A stretch of 64,000 bases of DNA from Paragonimus skrjabini miyazakii. Lineage: Eukaryota; Platyhelminthes; Trematoda; Plagiorchiida; Troglotrematidae. This document shows positions 23,901 through 38,900 of the stretch, in pieces. The position numbers and the translations under genes were made by a program. The stretch covers positions 24,636 to 88,635 of the forward strand of contig JTDE01000754.1 in assembly GCA_014338405.1 (NCBI GenBank), in the 5' to 3' direction. The stretch's first letter is position 1, and every line of letters begins with the position of its first letter. The notes beneath the pieces are model-generated. The model had not been told where the DNA came from. It saw nothing but the letters and a program-made list of their open reading frames with translations, and did not search any database.

Positions 23901-26900
23901 TGGGAATGGAGGTTTTGAAAGCCCAATCTTGTTCCACCTCTCACCGAAAGATTCACTGGGATCTCACCTTTCCTTAGAGACAAATTTACGACTTTCATGG
24001 AAGAGTGGCTCAGCTAGTGATGTTTATGCAGTGCAAGTTACGAGCTTCCATCGTTGTGAGCGTTCGATAGGTTGACACAGACGGTGTTTCGATCGAGATA
24101 TCTGCAAAAGACGTACACTATTTCTTATCGAAGACATCGAGGTACATTCATAAATGTTTGAAGCTGGGATATCAATGGATTGGAGCACAGGGATAACTGT
24201 GTGACGAACTGACTGACTACAGTCCGATATTTGTGAACAAAAGCAAAACATTATAACAACCGCCGCAATTAAGTGGTTTTCTTACTACTAGGTTTATAGG
24301 TTGTTACAGAAAGTAGAAAGATATTTGCTTATGCGTTCCAGCTTCTCTGCCGGTTGCTGAGGAATTGTGTTAAATAGTTTATAGGTATAAAGAAAAGATG
24401 GATAGAACTAAATTGAAGGTAAGTTCAATGATGTTGGTGGCTGCAATCATTTCAGCAACGAACACTGAAACACATCGAAACACCATTCAGTCAAGCATGC
24501 ATAGCTGATGACCTATGAGACTGAGATAGTGTAGCGGTTAAGAGATTTTTAGCGCCGGTTGTCACTCATGTATGTGTTGGTCGAGTAATATTTCGGAACT
24601 CCCGATCGATTCAGTCTTGATTACAAAATTAGACAATGCGATCTGATGTGAAAAGACCATAATTGTGAAGCAGTTTTGCTTATAAAATAACCTGCCTATT
24701 CCATTATGCAGTTTTAGTGAGTGACCTCTTAAACATTCATACTCATTTAGTAAGAGATGTGTCAACACACGAGTGGAAGTATGCAATATTTTGTAAGTTA
24801 GAATTTGGTCTTCTTTGAGATATCTGTAATTTATTAGGACTTGATCTAATTCTCCCAATCTTTTCGTGTAGGAGATTTTCATGACACCTATAATTCTACC
24901 AGTGACTCATCTGTGGACACTTTCAATATGTGCCAAATCTTTCTTAAGATACAGACGACAGGCCTGCATGTTTCTTCCAGGTTTGGGTGGATTATGGAGG
25001 CGAAGCTACTGGGAAACACTTCGGGACGGAAGGTTACACGAATTCTTCTAGGAAGATTCAAGGCTATCTGTAGCTTTCCAGCCATAGCAACACAATTTGC
25101 AGACGAGCTCAAACTGTCTGCCGCTATGGTCTCCAGGTCTCTTTCCCATGTTGGCACGAGCAATTTTGTGTTATCCAAGTGACAATCAAACCGCTTAATG
25201 GTAAACGTGCATGATCTTACTTTTGTTGACTTTGAACGTCTGGTTGTTTTCTGTGAACCACTAATTTGGACAATTCAAATCGTTTTGTAACGAAAAGTAT
25301 GAATAATATGGGTTGTAAGATTGATCCTTGCGGAAGGCCGCTGTTAGCTTGGAGCCATTCTTACAACTATCTATTCACGTTGACTTTGAACCAGTTGAAA
25401 AATTATCTAGCCAGGTGAGCAAGCGCTCATCAAGGCCATAACTGTTCAGTTTCTGCAACAAAAAGCGAAGATCAACCCTATCAATGGCTTAAGAAAAGTC
25501 ACGATAAACCACGCCATTGACCAGGCATGCGTCTGCTGTCTTCGTCCAAACATCACGGGCAATTAGTTGATTCGTAACGCATGAGTATCCAATACGACAG
25601 CTATGTTGCTTTTTGGTGTTGAGTTAGAGGTCTTCAGCCGTCGTTTGAAAAAAGTTACCCAATAAGCTGTCCACTACTTTGGAGATCACTGAAAGCAAAG
25701 CTATTGGTCGACAGTTTCATGGGTCGTCTGTGAACCCATTTTTGATGATAGGTGTGGCTGTGAGGTATTTCCAGTCTTTCCGTCGACGGCCGGTTGACAA
25801 GAGACGATTGAAAAGTACTGTAAGCGATTCTGCCATTTATGGGGCACAGCTTTTCAAGACCACAGGGAATATTAAGTCTGCGAGGGATGATTTATGAGCT
25901 AGTAGTTTTTCTAAATTGACAATGACTTGTGACATTGACATTTCTCCACTCATCTCTCCTAATGGACACCAATTGACATAAGTGAAGGAGAGCGCACCAC
26001 GGTTACGTAATCTATATTGCCTAATCAGAACATATGCTCAATAATTGCATTAACTGCAACCTTAGATGAGTAGTGTGTGAAAAGACTACGTTTTTCTGTT
26101 ATTATCCGAGAATTAACTAAGTTTGTTCTGGCCTGAATCAAATGTTAAACCGCGCTGCTAAAATGTGCACCAGTGTTGCAGTCTTTCAAGATCTGAACGG
26201 TCGGGAAGAATATCAAGAAAATAGAAGTTCATCAACCCTTTTGTTACTTAAATGGGAGTTCTGGAACCGTCAGTTCATGACACAAAAAGTGAGCACATCA
26301 CATCGTCAGAGTAAAGTGAGAGTGTGGGGTTGATTACCAATTTTAAATGGCACACGCGTTTTATATACTACGGCTGATGCGGATCAACGAGATTATTACC
26401 AAATGGAATGGCTGGTTTAGCCGTACAGACTCAACTTATATATATGTTCCAGTTCGACCGAGTACCCATGGATTCCTTACAAACATAAGAAATGGCGAAC
26501 GATTTACGAGATAAACATTCGGAATTCTAGTTTTCTAAATAATGAATAAACTGGCGTAACTTGTTTTCCAGTTATTTTCGAAAAGCAAACAAAAGAAATA
26601 CCAACTGTCAACAATCAAGCTGAAATTGTAGACAACAATCCAAGTAATCTGTTCGATGCGGATTTTGTATGACTGAACACGTGCTGTGCACACAGGCCAC
26701 CTTAATCGTCAGCCAACGAGCGCATAACACGAATAAAAAAATCCAAATTATAACACAGGTATTGCCGACTATTTTATAGTTTAGAAAGACCCAATTGTGA
26801 ACATTCAGGACTTCGGTTGAATTCACACCAATGATAATAGCAGCATGTCCATTCAGGCAGTAATACATCTCAGATTGCTCGACAGTGGTGTTGATCGATT

Positions 26901-29900
26901 GAAGATTGATCAGATTGAGAAACCGTGCCAGACCAGTAACACCCCCGGGATCATTTGGCGGATTTCACATGACGCAATGGGTTTAGTGAGTAACTGAATG
27001 TGAGTTTGAAATTTTTAAGCTTCCGGCGTGGCTTTGTAGCTCAGCTGTTAGAATAGTTGCCGCATTTGGGCATGCTATTTCTAGTGCTGGTTGGAATCAA
27101 GCAGAATTCCAGGTTTTTTTCCAGTTGTGCCTCTAATAAAGTGCGAATATTGACATTACGCTTAAATTGGGTTGATTCTTTTACAAAACATTTTTATCAC
27201 CGAACGTTCCATTTTTGTGTTTAGCTGTCTGATCCAGATAGCAGCTGAATGTTAGCGGAGCGGAACATTCTACATAAATTTACATGGACAATATGTAATG
27301 TCTAATCTAAGGCGAATTTCTCAACAAATTTAAGATTAAAATCCGTGCGATATTTCCAGGTAATAGTTGACTTCAACCTAATCAGGGTATAAAGACCGTA
27401 AGGAGTGGTAGAATAGGTACTGTGACAGTATGTACAATCACATCTGAGAGAGCCTCTCGCGTGATAACCGAATGTACTTGGCTTAATTGTGTGTTGAAAC
27501 GAAACTGAGTATGGCCTAAAAACTACACTTGCGCAAACAAGCCTAGTCCTGAAATCGTATTCATTTTGCGCGGTCAACAGCTAAAAGAAGGTTCTGTGAA
27601 TGATACAGACAGATTTTTCAACCAATTTTCTGTGTGGGATTGTGGATGTCCTCTTGACTGGACGTTTATAGCTGACACATTTTTGAGAATCAACCTGGTA
27701 AGCTCGTCATATCCATGTCTACACTTATAACTGCGTTGACATGTCTTATTTGATACCTCAACCCGGTTCAACGTTTTATGATCTTCTACTTTATATTCCG
27801 AACGAAGTGACGTGGATAAACAGCTGTGTTTATACTTTGTGCGCCCGACACGACCGGCATCTCGTCCAATACAGTTGTTACGGATACCACTCTCTAGCGC
27901 TCCCCCCTCTCAACATACATACATTATCCTGTATATGATTTAGGACTAATATGTTACACGAACACTGTCAAACCAAAAAGCCAACAGGTTCTCTTATATG
28001 TGTTTACGCTAAGTGGTACACAGTTGCATCACGAGAGTTTTGGTTTCCAGATTTGTACAGCGTCGTCCAACAAACAAATCACAAGTCAAGATGTACTTGC
28101 ACATCAACCTATCCGTCCTTCGTACCCCGCAAGCTCCCACTGTCTCAGTTAGTAATTAATAACTGTCAAAATCATTTCTATTGTGTTATTAGGATTTCGA
28201 AAAATCCAAACATTTTGTTTTCTAGTTTGTCAATCACTTATATTTGGTACACTATTATCCACGTGTTACATGTATATATATATATATTTATATATATATA
28301 CACACTTTCAGTAGCGTTACTATTTTCCAATTGGAAGTAACTGTCGTGTCAATACGGTACAAAATTCCGTATACGTATCTGAATGTTTTGTCCAATCGCG
28401 CATGAAGTACAATTCAACAAGTAGACGGTGTGAATAACAGTGTTTTAACACCCAGTTGAAATTGAGACACTACTATCAACATTTAATTTAATACAGAGCT
28501 TTTTTAAGCAGTTGAAAATGAAAAGTATGACCACTGGGAAGGCAATTAAACGATAAGTTGAACTTATCTACTATATTAAATTCAAAATCTATTGGTAATC
28601 TATGGCTTAATTCAGCGTGAACGCTTGCATATGAATTTCGATGGGTTATGGCTAACCATGAATAGACGTACGAGTTAAACTATCAGATTTTGGATGGACT
28701 GAGGATAAAAAGTGTATGACACTGCGCAATCCTCACTTTCTAGTAAAATTGGGGAAATACGGTTTCACTTCAAATTATAAGATCAGCCATTTCAAATAGG
28801 TTTTATGAATTCCACAGGAACGTTTCGAAACTAATGCTGTCATGATGTTTTTAACCAGTACCTGCTAGAATCCATCAAACTTCCTATTGAGTATAAAAGA
28901 TGTGAACACATTCTGGTTTAGATTACAAATTCAGATTCAGACAGTGACTCGAAATGCCACAACTGAATCTTCTGAATAGTAACAAATTAACAAATAACTA
29001 CCCTACGCTAAGAGAATAATTTAATCATTAGTGGATTGTCACTCTAACGTTTGAATTCACACATTTGTAAAAGTATCGGCAATAAGTCCATTTAAACTTC
29101 AGTCAAAATAATCCATTATTTCCAATTCTGGTCATTCCACCGAAGTTACAAATAAAAATAACGTTTCAGGCTGTCAGTCGCGTAAAGTTATGTATTTAGA
29201 TCAAGCTGAATAATTGGAACGTATAGCAACAAAACGATGTATTTTGTTTTACGTGTTAGGGATATTGGCTTATCTAATTTAATTTTGACTGCTAGTCAAA
29301 ATGCTTGGATATATGTCTCAATATCCTCGTAAGGGCTCTGATAAGGAAAGTTTTTCTACTCTGAATAGAGTTTACTGTATTTCTTTCAATCCTTGGCAAA
29401 TTAAAATTCCATGAAACACAAAATCCTCGTTTACAAATGAACTGCGAATCGTTATGTGGACACAAACTGACAGCCTCACTTCCTATGATTATCTTTAGCG
29501 TATGAGGTATATTCGTTTTTTTGCAGTGAAACGAAAAACTTCATCAGTCCAATATTTTGATTTGGGCTCAAAAATCCATGGAAACGAATTCATCTACATT
29601 TATCTTCATGGGACTTATGAGGACAGAACGATACTTGAGCCCGTAATCTACGAAGTTGACGCATTAAAAAAACATGATCCTATAAATTATTGTTGAAAGA
29701 AAACGGATATGTCTGGGTTACATATGTCGAACACGTTTTTCATTAGCGAACGTATGACACCATTGACAAATAACGTTAATCAGACTGCTTTAGTTTAGCG
29801 CCTTAGCACAACAGCTCTGAAGGGCAACTTAATCCTATGGCTAGCTAATTCTCGTTGTGTCAAGATTGTCTACGATGCTTGGGTAACAAATGCCCGATAA

Positions 29901-32900
29901 TTTACAACGAGGAGGGGAGATCAGTTTTACCGAATACGGCAGTCCTAATTGAACACAGGCATAGCAAGAGAGGTCAGCAACTAATTCTGGAGCAAGAAAC
30001 TAGGCTCTCGTCCTTACTGATGTGTTACTGAAGTAGTCTGTTACTGTATGTGTTTGAGGACGTGTACTTTTGCACGAGTTTCAAATATCTTGTTATTTGT
30101 GTTGACATAACACGGGCATCACCCACAACTGATCGTAGCTGACGCATTCCCATAACCTTTCCAGTCGGCCCCTTTCGAACTGAGATATTATGCTTGAGTT
30201 TCGTTTCAATTACTGCATAGCCTTGCCATGGCCAGGATCAGAACAACGGTCACGCCTTAGGAAGGCGATTGTCTTAGCCCCTACGTCATTGACCTCAGAT
30301 TAGTTACGAATAAATTAACATGCAAACACTCAGCTATATTCACGTGTCAATAATGCTGGAAATGCTTGATGGATTCGGGAAAAACACCAACACCAACTGC
30401 TTTGTTACCTCCAGTCAATGACCTCATGGCGAGGGACTATCTCCAAGTTGAATACACATAAAGCATAACGTGTTTTGAAGGATAATTCGATTATCATGAG
30501 GCAGTGGGGGATTTTATTTTCACATATCCATAACGAGTATATGTATTACTAATCAACATAATCATCATAGACAACAATACGTCAGTTCATACTGATGGTT
30601 AACTGCCACGTAACCACCAAGGAAAAAACTTTTTATAGGAACAAAGAACGAGGAAGGAAGGGGAAGGGCAAGATACCTAACTACCAAAAATAGCTACGTC
30701 TATAGTCAAACATACAACATCAAAGCGCTTACACCTTGCAAACAAACGAGCTGTAAATTAAACTAACGTGTCACCAGCAGGACAGCTTCCATACAGCTTT
30801 CACTGTCCTGTGCCATTAAATGCACTCACTTCATAGACAACTCGGCCAAACAACGACAACATTCACGCCATTGAGCTCGTCCATGACGAAACTGAACAAA
30901 AATGGTGAAACGGGATAGCCTTGACGAACGCCGCTTCTGGTGATGAAACTGTCAAATAATTCATCGTAAACCCTAACCTGAGCCGAAGTATGGGAGTAAA
31001 GCGCCGACAGTATGTTCACATACTTGGTCGGCACACTCCTGCGTTCAAGCGACTCTAAAAGTGTAGATCGATCCACCGAGTCGAACGCACCTTTACAGTC
31101 GAGAAATACGGCAATTGTTGGCCGGTGGTACACATGACGCTGCTCCAAAATTTAATGAAGGGTAAAATATGATTTATACATCTCCGGCCCGGACGAAACC
31201 CTGCCTGTTCTTCTCTAATGTTTACCTCACGAACTGCAGTTAGTCGACGAAGTATAAAGGATAACAGAACCCTAAAAATGACTGGGATCAAAGTAATACT
31301 TCTATGATTTTCGCAAGAGCCCCTGATACTTTTCTTCAATATGGGAGCTATTATCGCGTGACCCCAACACGGAGGGATGGCTTCCGTCGTCTACTTAAGT
31401 TGAACCAATTGAGTCAAGGCCTCTAATAACGCCTCTCCACCTTCCTTGAAAAGTGCCTGCACGAGATCATCCGGACAAGCAGCCCTATTACGTTCGAGAG
31501 CCGAAAGGAAATTGCACACCTCGGCCTCAGTGAATGGTTCCACCTACAGCGACCAGAGTGCTATATCAGAAGTTTGTGCCGGCAACATCTATACTACCAA
31601 TACGCTCTAACCAAAGGGAAACTTGAGTGAAATGCATGGTTTTGGAAAAGGCCGAGTGAATTCATTTTAGGACTAAGACAGCCACGACCACTTATGAATG
31701 AGGTTTAGCTCATTTAAAAACAGAATCCTCTACCAACCACAAGTCATATCTATGTAAACACCATCGACGTTTGTTTAAAGAGTGATACGGGCATGCAGTG
31801 TGTTAGTTCAATGCCAGTTACAATCAAATGTAGTTTCAACAGAACTTCCTAATGTCCAGTGTGGTGACTAGCTTTTCGTGATAAGCCGTAAAACAATCAG
31901 GATATCTGTTGAAGGTAAGCACTCTGATCCTTAGTGCACACACATCACGCAATAGATTGAAAGTATCACTTCTTGCCTTAGGCATGAAAAGCTTTCTTGT
32001 TGAATACATTCAGTTGTTTGCAGAATTAGAAGAAATCAGTCCTGGTTAAGTGGAGTTATAGTACACTCTTAAGGTATCAGAGTATGTTGTGAGGTGAAAA
32101 CATCTAATGTTTGTTGACTAATCGAAAAATGTTGGAGGGTACCTGTCTTAAGCAGTCAGCCGCGGAGGTTAGCGGAACTGGCTTAATATGAAGCTGACTG
32201 CTTTGTTTAGGATTCACCTTATTGCTGAATCCTAACTATTTTCATGTTTATCTATCACGATTCCGACTGATGCGTTCGTTTACGAATGAGAATTGCAAAC
32301 ACGAACATCCTTGAAGTTTCACTTCTACTGCTCACAACCAGTGTTATCTTTGCCAGGAAACAGTGCCAGTTCAACCAAGGGCACAGACACCTCCGACTAT
32401 TTTATTAAAAAATTTTCAAGGCTGACATTTTCGAATGTTTTATGGTGAGAAATCTAGCAATACATTATTGTTCCGGTATGTGGACATTTGTGATTGATAA
32501 GTACAGTCGACAAATATTGATCATCGTCTATTAAATCGATTGTTTTATGGTTCTAGTTTTATCGGTGATGAGAAAAAACCATGTTACACATTCATCGTAT
32601 AAAAGTTTATCAACTGTTACACTTACCTGTGAAGATGATGAAACAGCAGACCGGCTAGTTTCAAATTACCAGGACTTAAATGGTTGATTAACAAGCGTAG
32701 TCGTTTGACCAACTCTTTTACCACACCAGGATCTGCCGAATCGTATACCTGGAAAAACAGTACGATACATTTGTCTCATAAAGTGCAAAATCACGATGCA
32801 CTATTTATGGTTATGAGCAATATACTGCAATGAAACTTACGATCAATTATAAGTTGCCTCGAGTCGGTGGCCATCACGTAGTTATAAAAAATCAGTAGCG

Positions 32901-35900
32901 TGACATTCACACAATCATCGTAGGAATTTAGATAAGATTTTCGTTAGTAACGGGCCTGATCATCAAAGAAGTTATGAAAATTATTGAACTCTTATCGTGG
33001 TTACCTATTGGTTTCAGCATGGTAACTGCCCAACCTCAGTGCTATTGCCATCTTTCGCTTCTCACTTACTGGTGCCTTCAACTGAGGTGGCGCCCCTATA
33101 AAATTGATCAGCAAATCGAGGCAAAATCAAACAGTTCCAAAATGTGATGTCAGATCTTACATGTGTTTGAAATGTGTACTACGTTGCGGACTGTATGTTA
33201 CGGGACATTTCATGTGCTAAACACAGTTATGACACAGCAATAACTTTCTCGCACGTGGCCAAAATTGGTGCTACAGCTATACGAAAATACTATTGCGTTA
33301 CAAATATGGTGAAGGTTCAGATTTGTTTTATGTCGCATCCGGGCCGATTGTCAGCATTAACGGGTAAATCCTCATCTGGTAGGCTAACGGCGTGATGTTG
33401 TTGTGCTGAATGCGTTCATATCTGACGCAAAATATTTGGCAAGTAATCCTAATCACAGGAGGCGCTAACACACTGATCAAACTTAGGAGTTGTAAGTGGA
33501 TCAATACATGACTCCAATAAACGTAACAGTGATGAAGATGCGGCACTGTTTTGGAGCTTTCAGTGTGTATGTATATGTTTGTATATGTATGTTTGTATGT
33601 ATTTTTCAACTTTATCCTCTCTAGAATGCATTAACATGCACTCGTATACTGAAATGCTTCTTGTATTACATTTCACACATTTTTCTTCCTAGTATAGATC
33701 TTGTCATTGCAGTCTCTCCCACTGTTTATTTTCCGAGAGATAAGGGTTTCCTTTTCCTGCTAGCCATTCAATTGGCTAACCAGCATTGGCCGGCTGGACA
33801 CAAAGGCCTCACTCACTACTGGTCTTATTCCTTCGGATTTACACCGGATACCTGGTGTGTGAGTGGAACCGCAAGTGGTGCAGCGCAAACCACTTAGGGT
33901 GATAGTTTAAAGCGCAGGCGTCCTTTGGCTTCGGTTACTGTGACAGGCTAATCCGTCTCGGACGCCGCCAACCATCTATGTATGTGTGTACGCAGGCATG
34001 CCTAATAAGAGCAAATAAAACAACGGAAAACGCTCTTTTTACCAGTAAAACAGTAAATGTAAATTAACTCCACATTAATTCCACAACATGCAAGTAAACA
34101 TACTTTGCCAAGTTCCACAAAATTCGGGTATAAACTATACGTCAAAAGTGGTTCAGGAAGCTGTAAAGACAATGACGGAAATAAGGATATGGTCAATATA
34201 CTTCAATACTGCAATACTAAAGTATGCTATTAGGATTGGGTAATGGAACTGGACAACGGATGAAGTAGCTCATCCGATGTGTGGAACGACTCACAAATAT
34301 CTATGAACACAGTAGCCGATTGGATTCAAACAAAACCTGTTCAGGGAGAGCCACCAAAACGTGATCGGACGAACATTAGTGATCACATCTCGCGTTACAC
34401 AATATGCAAGTTATGTAAAAGTACCATATAATGGCATGGATTGCTTCATCTCAAAAAGTTCCTTTAAAGATCAACGTGAACGGATGAGTTACTAAAGAAT
34501 TTTCTGCTTAACTATCATCTGCACTGGTCAGTGGTAACAAAAACTGAGCCGTGCCGCAAAAATGGTTACGTAAACGAGGGTTGTCGCTGATATCGCAGTA
34601 TCCTTCATTGGTGGAACGCATGGAAAGCGTCCGACTGCAAAGCAGTTCACCAGCACGACAGCAGGTAAACACGTCTATAGGACAGCATCTCAAAAACTTG
34701 AAATGAGTTATGACTGAATTAGAAGTCTTTGTTGAACATCCAACAGACCTTGATTTCACTTTTAGACACTTCGAACAGTGTATATATTAACTGTTCATAT
34801 ATGTGGTACATATATATACTTTACATTCATAAGTTGCATATATTGTAAGTAAGGTAATGTATAAATCACAAAGCATGCAAGTGAACAGATGCACACCGAG
34901 TACATCGTTCAACAAATTTGTTCGCATTTTAATGTTTTATTAAAAATACATAATACATAATTGCTTCTCCTCACCATAAGCATAGCTTAAGGAAAAAATG
35001 GTTGCTTAACGGACATAGAACATAATTTGGAAGACAACTGGAAGTGATGCCGTTATATACACACACACCAATAAACAGTTGTTAATCTTGTTGTTCAACT
35101 GGGTGCATAAAATCACCGTTGATGGTCTGAATTTCTGTTCTAAGTAAAATTGGCTGCCTTTATGGGAGCAAAACTCGTTTTGTCTCACTCATCATAATAG
35201 CAGAAGCCGCGTAGAAACTGGCTATGGTTACGTAGTAACCGTTGCGTTCAGACATGACTCTTTGTACTTAACTGAACAAAAAAGTACAGAATCCTACGAC
35301 CAAATTCTAGTCTCAAAGTTTAACAGAAGTTCATTATGAAGTGAACCGCAGTTAACAGTGGAACTAGACAGGAAAAGCATACTGAATAAACAATTAATGC
35401 CCGCAAATTTTTGCATAGAAGTTATCAAAGGAACGCATAATCAAACATCGATCTTATCTGTGAGTCCTTGGAAAGCCGAAAAGGAAACAGATTAGAGGTC
35501 TCGGTTTGTTTTTTTTGCTATAATCTTTGCATTTTCCAAGTGTAAACTGTTGTCAGCATTGACAGAATGCATGATAAAATTAAAATTTGCATAACCGAAT
35601 TAGGAATGGCGCCTAACAATCCACACTGTCCGTAACGTTGACGTGTTATTATAATTTCGGTGAAAGGTCCTTTTCAAAAATTAATATACACACAGCTTTA
35701 ATGTGGGATTAAGAAACCTGGTTGACCAATACGGCGGATTTTCACGAACTGTTGGTATTTCGCCACTGGTTCCTTCGAAGCTTTGGAGGTCAGTGATGAA
35801 ACCACTGTTTACATTGACGAAGTTTATTTACATGTCTTTGAAATGGCGAGACTCCGTCGAACTGCAAAAACGATTATGAGGATAAAAACATACAGAAGAA

Positions 35901-38900
35901 CACACGTTTTTGATAAATCACTTTTAGGCCGGTATAATTATGTAAGGAGTTAATAGAGTAAGATAAAGATATCAATCGGATTTATGACAGAGAAACTAGG
36001 TCACTGGTCATTCAGTTGGCAATGGCTTGATTGGTCGGTTACGTCACGCTTGTTCATTGGATTGACCACGCAGGTTGTCATCGATCCGGTGGATTGGTGG
36101 CCATGGTAGGTGCAGCACTTGAACAAACCGTTTTTGATGACATAATACCGGGTCAAACAGTCTGCGCGGCCAAACTAATGAACAAGCTTGACGTAACCGA
36201 CCAATCAAGCCATCGCCAGTTGACCGACCAGTGATCTAGTTCCTTTGTAATAAGTCTGATCGATATCTCGAGTTAACTCTGTTAACCCTTTATATAATTG
36301 TACCATCCTGAAGATGAATTACCGGAAATGTATGTTTGCCTGTATGTCTTTATTCTCATTAGTGTAATGAGCATATTCGAAACGTTAAGAATAACTATCT
36401 CGCATCACAAGGTTCGTCGGCATAGACATCGTATGAATGCTAATCCATTGCTTGCCGAGTAGAACATTTTGGAAACACAGTAATTCACGATGGAACCTGC
36501 AGCCTGGTGACCAGTCTATCATTCTGCTTCGGGATATTAAGATGGAGGTCGACGCTTGTTCTAGTACGGTGTTTCTGGCCTCGTGGCAACAGTTCGAAGG
36601 ACAATTAACAGTCGGTAAAGAGCGCCGTTTGATATAACAAACTACCGAAGTCAACAACCTTCATATTAAAGATATATGTGTGAATCTATTTAATGTCCTT
36701 TGTTTACTACTCCCACCCTCATGCTTTTTCTATAACTACCTCACCTTACAGTTTCAAGAGTTGTATTGACGTGTGTGCTATTCCAAATAGCTTATTCTTG
36801 GTAAACACAAGAGAATATGTTGCTAAGCATAACCCAAGATTTTGGGGGACAAAAACTTGCTATCTGGCAGTTCAACAGCAAAAGAGTGATATCCCCTGTT
36901 TTAACAAGCCAAATATAAGGAGATTAGGGAACGGTTACGATTATTGAAATGTATCGTTATTAGCAGTAAGTTATAAAACTTGATTCAGCTTCATCGGTAG
37001 CGTTGAGAAATCGAATAAAAATCTTGAATCTTATGACAGACGAGGGAAGTCGAAAAGTTTGTTATCTACTTCGAGAAGAGCTATGTTCAAACTAGAATCA
37101 TAAGGCGCATGATAACGTTTGTTTACTCGACACTAAAAATGTCGAACAATTTCGTCGTGTGACGCTAGCCTACTCACTAGTAGTTTATTATTATCCCGCA
37201 AAGTGATCAATCTCTGAGATGCACAGACTACTGGATGAACACAGTTCGAATCGTTTTGGAGAGATCTGATGAATCTGAACAAAGACAGGCTCAACAAATG
37301 CTGATCAAAGCTCCTTCAAATGAGAGCGCCCTGAAAAGTCTGGCAGATGCGAGCAGGAGTATACAAGTTTTGAGCCATTAGATCTAAGGAGTTTTACGTT
37401 TACAAACACTTACTTATATAGGTGAAATGCTGGATAATTCACATAACCTCGACAAAGTGTAGAATGCATATATTAGTGCATGGTATCGTAATCACTAAAG
37501 CTGACATGAGAGAAGTTCGGTAAACTGTGACCAAGCTGTGTAGCGTTTAAAAAGTCCTGCAGTTTGCCTTCATTAAAGGTGAAGGAACCATCTAGCATTT
37601 ATGGCTATTCGTTTAAAGGGACACATTTGACCTGCAGTTCACGCACCCTTGGTCTACTAATGTCATTTCTAAATAATGTGCACACAGTTGTAATGACAGT
37701 GCAAGCGGAGGCCAGTGGGATACTATGATTTACCTCAACGATATTGTACGAGTTTTCCACATAACCACAAGTTATGCAGCAATATGAATTAGGTTTACTT
37801 CCGGAAGTAAAGCATTTTCATCTAGGAGGTTCACACTCTTCTATCGCGTACGCTGTGTAAGGCTGCTGCCACTACATTCACAATCTATCTGAGTAACGTT
37901 GTCTAATATCGATCCAAAACTATTAGCCAAACAGTCAAAGGAGCAAGTAACACCCACTGGCAAAGTACGTCTAAAAATGTATATTCTGAAAGATTTATTT
38001 AGTTTACTTGGCTATGTGAGAAAATTTTGCATGAATTTAGGTGTGATAGAGTGGAAAACCTCACAAAGATATGTAAACCGTATAAACAGTAAGTAATTGC
38101 TTCCCAGACAAAAGAACGAAAAAAATAGCAGTCAGTCAGTCAGTCAGTCGGTAAACATAACTGACGTTTGTTTGGCACGCGTTGTGAGATTACGTGAGAT
38201 AAACCACATTGTTGGATCACAAGCTGTTTCCAGTACAAATCTGGTTTATGAGCGGGAAAATTTGGAGATTCAGATTCCATATCGGTCAAACGCACGTTTA
38301 CAAAATGGAACCAATCAGTGTAGATAAAAATAAAAACTACAGTCCTTTATTCTTCTTAAACTATTCAAAACTGGCTTGTAGGTATATATAGCAAATAACA
38401 AATTTTGGCTTCGATTTTGGAACACATTTCCAATTATAACAAACAGTCTGCAGCTAGTTACTAGGATCAGGAAGGAACTAATCAATAGAATTAGCCTTGA
38501 GTACTTGATTGCTAACTACTACGTTATCAGAGTTTCAAGTGTATGCTTAGTTAATTTTAACTAGGGAAAAATTAAAGCCTATACAAGCGCTATTTGGTTT
38601 CATGTGATACTTATTAGGACGAATATGAATGTTCCCTACACTAGTCAGTCGTTACAATTTCGCTATTTGATGTGGATAGTAGTATAGCACTTGATCATAG
38701 TGAGCTGCATCACCGTATTCGATTGGTTAATAAGCAGGCAGTTGACTCTCACGTTAGCAGATCGCCTGAATAATGGAACGATGATCGAGGTACACGAATA
38801 ATGTTAAATAAAAATCTCTTAATTGTGGTTACAACCATTATCTTCTGTCAGTTGTTTTGCCTCATGTAAACAGAGTTACAATTACCAAGGAATTTTATTC

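Larger units (their letters stand above)
23605..32626 (-). other. Intron of the RhoGAP gene (between exons g and h)
   Basis: About 9 kb of intron holding the CR1-like LINE fragment (24.56-25.99 kb), SINE B copy 2 (27.0 kb), a TA-rich microsatellite (28.27 kb), a decayed SINE A copy (30.1 kb) and an RTE-like LINE fragment (30.83-31.56 kb), all listed. The stretches 27.2-30.1 kb and 31.6-32.6 kb show no exon I can support. Confidence 0.6.

Noticed and set aside
24519..24575. A-box-like TAGTGTAGCGG that might start another tRNA-derived repeat
   Set aside because: The B box (GGTTGTCACTC) does not fit and no second copy was found in the window.
27021..27107. Possible functional tRNA gene around the TAGCTCAG motif
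   Set aside because: The acceptor and anticodon arms do not pair and the B box has a mismatch; better explained as a SINE.
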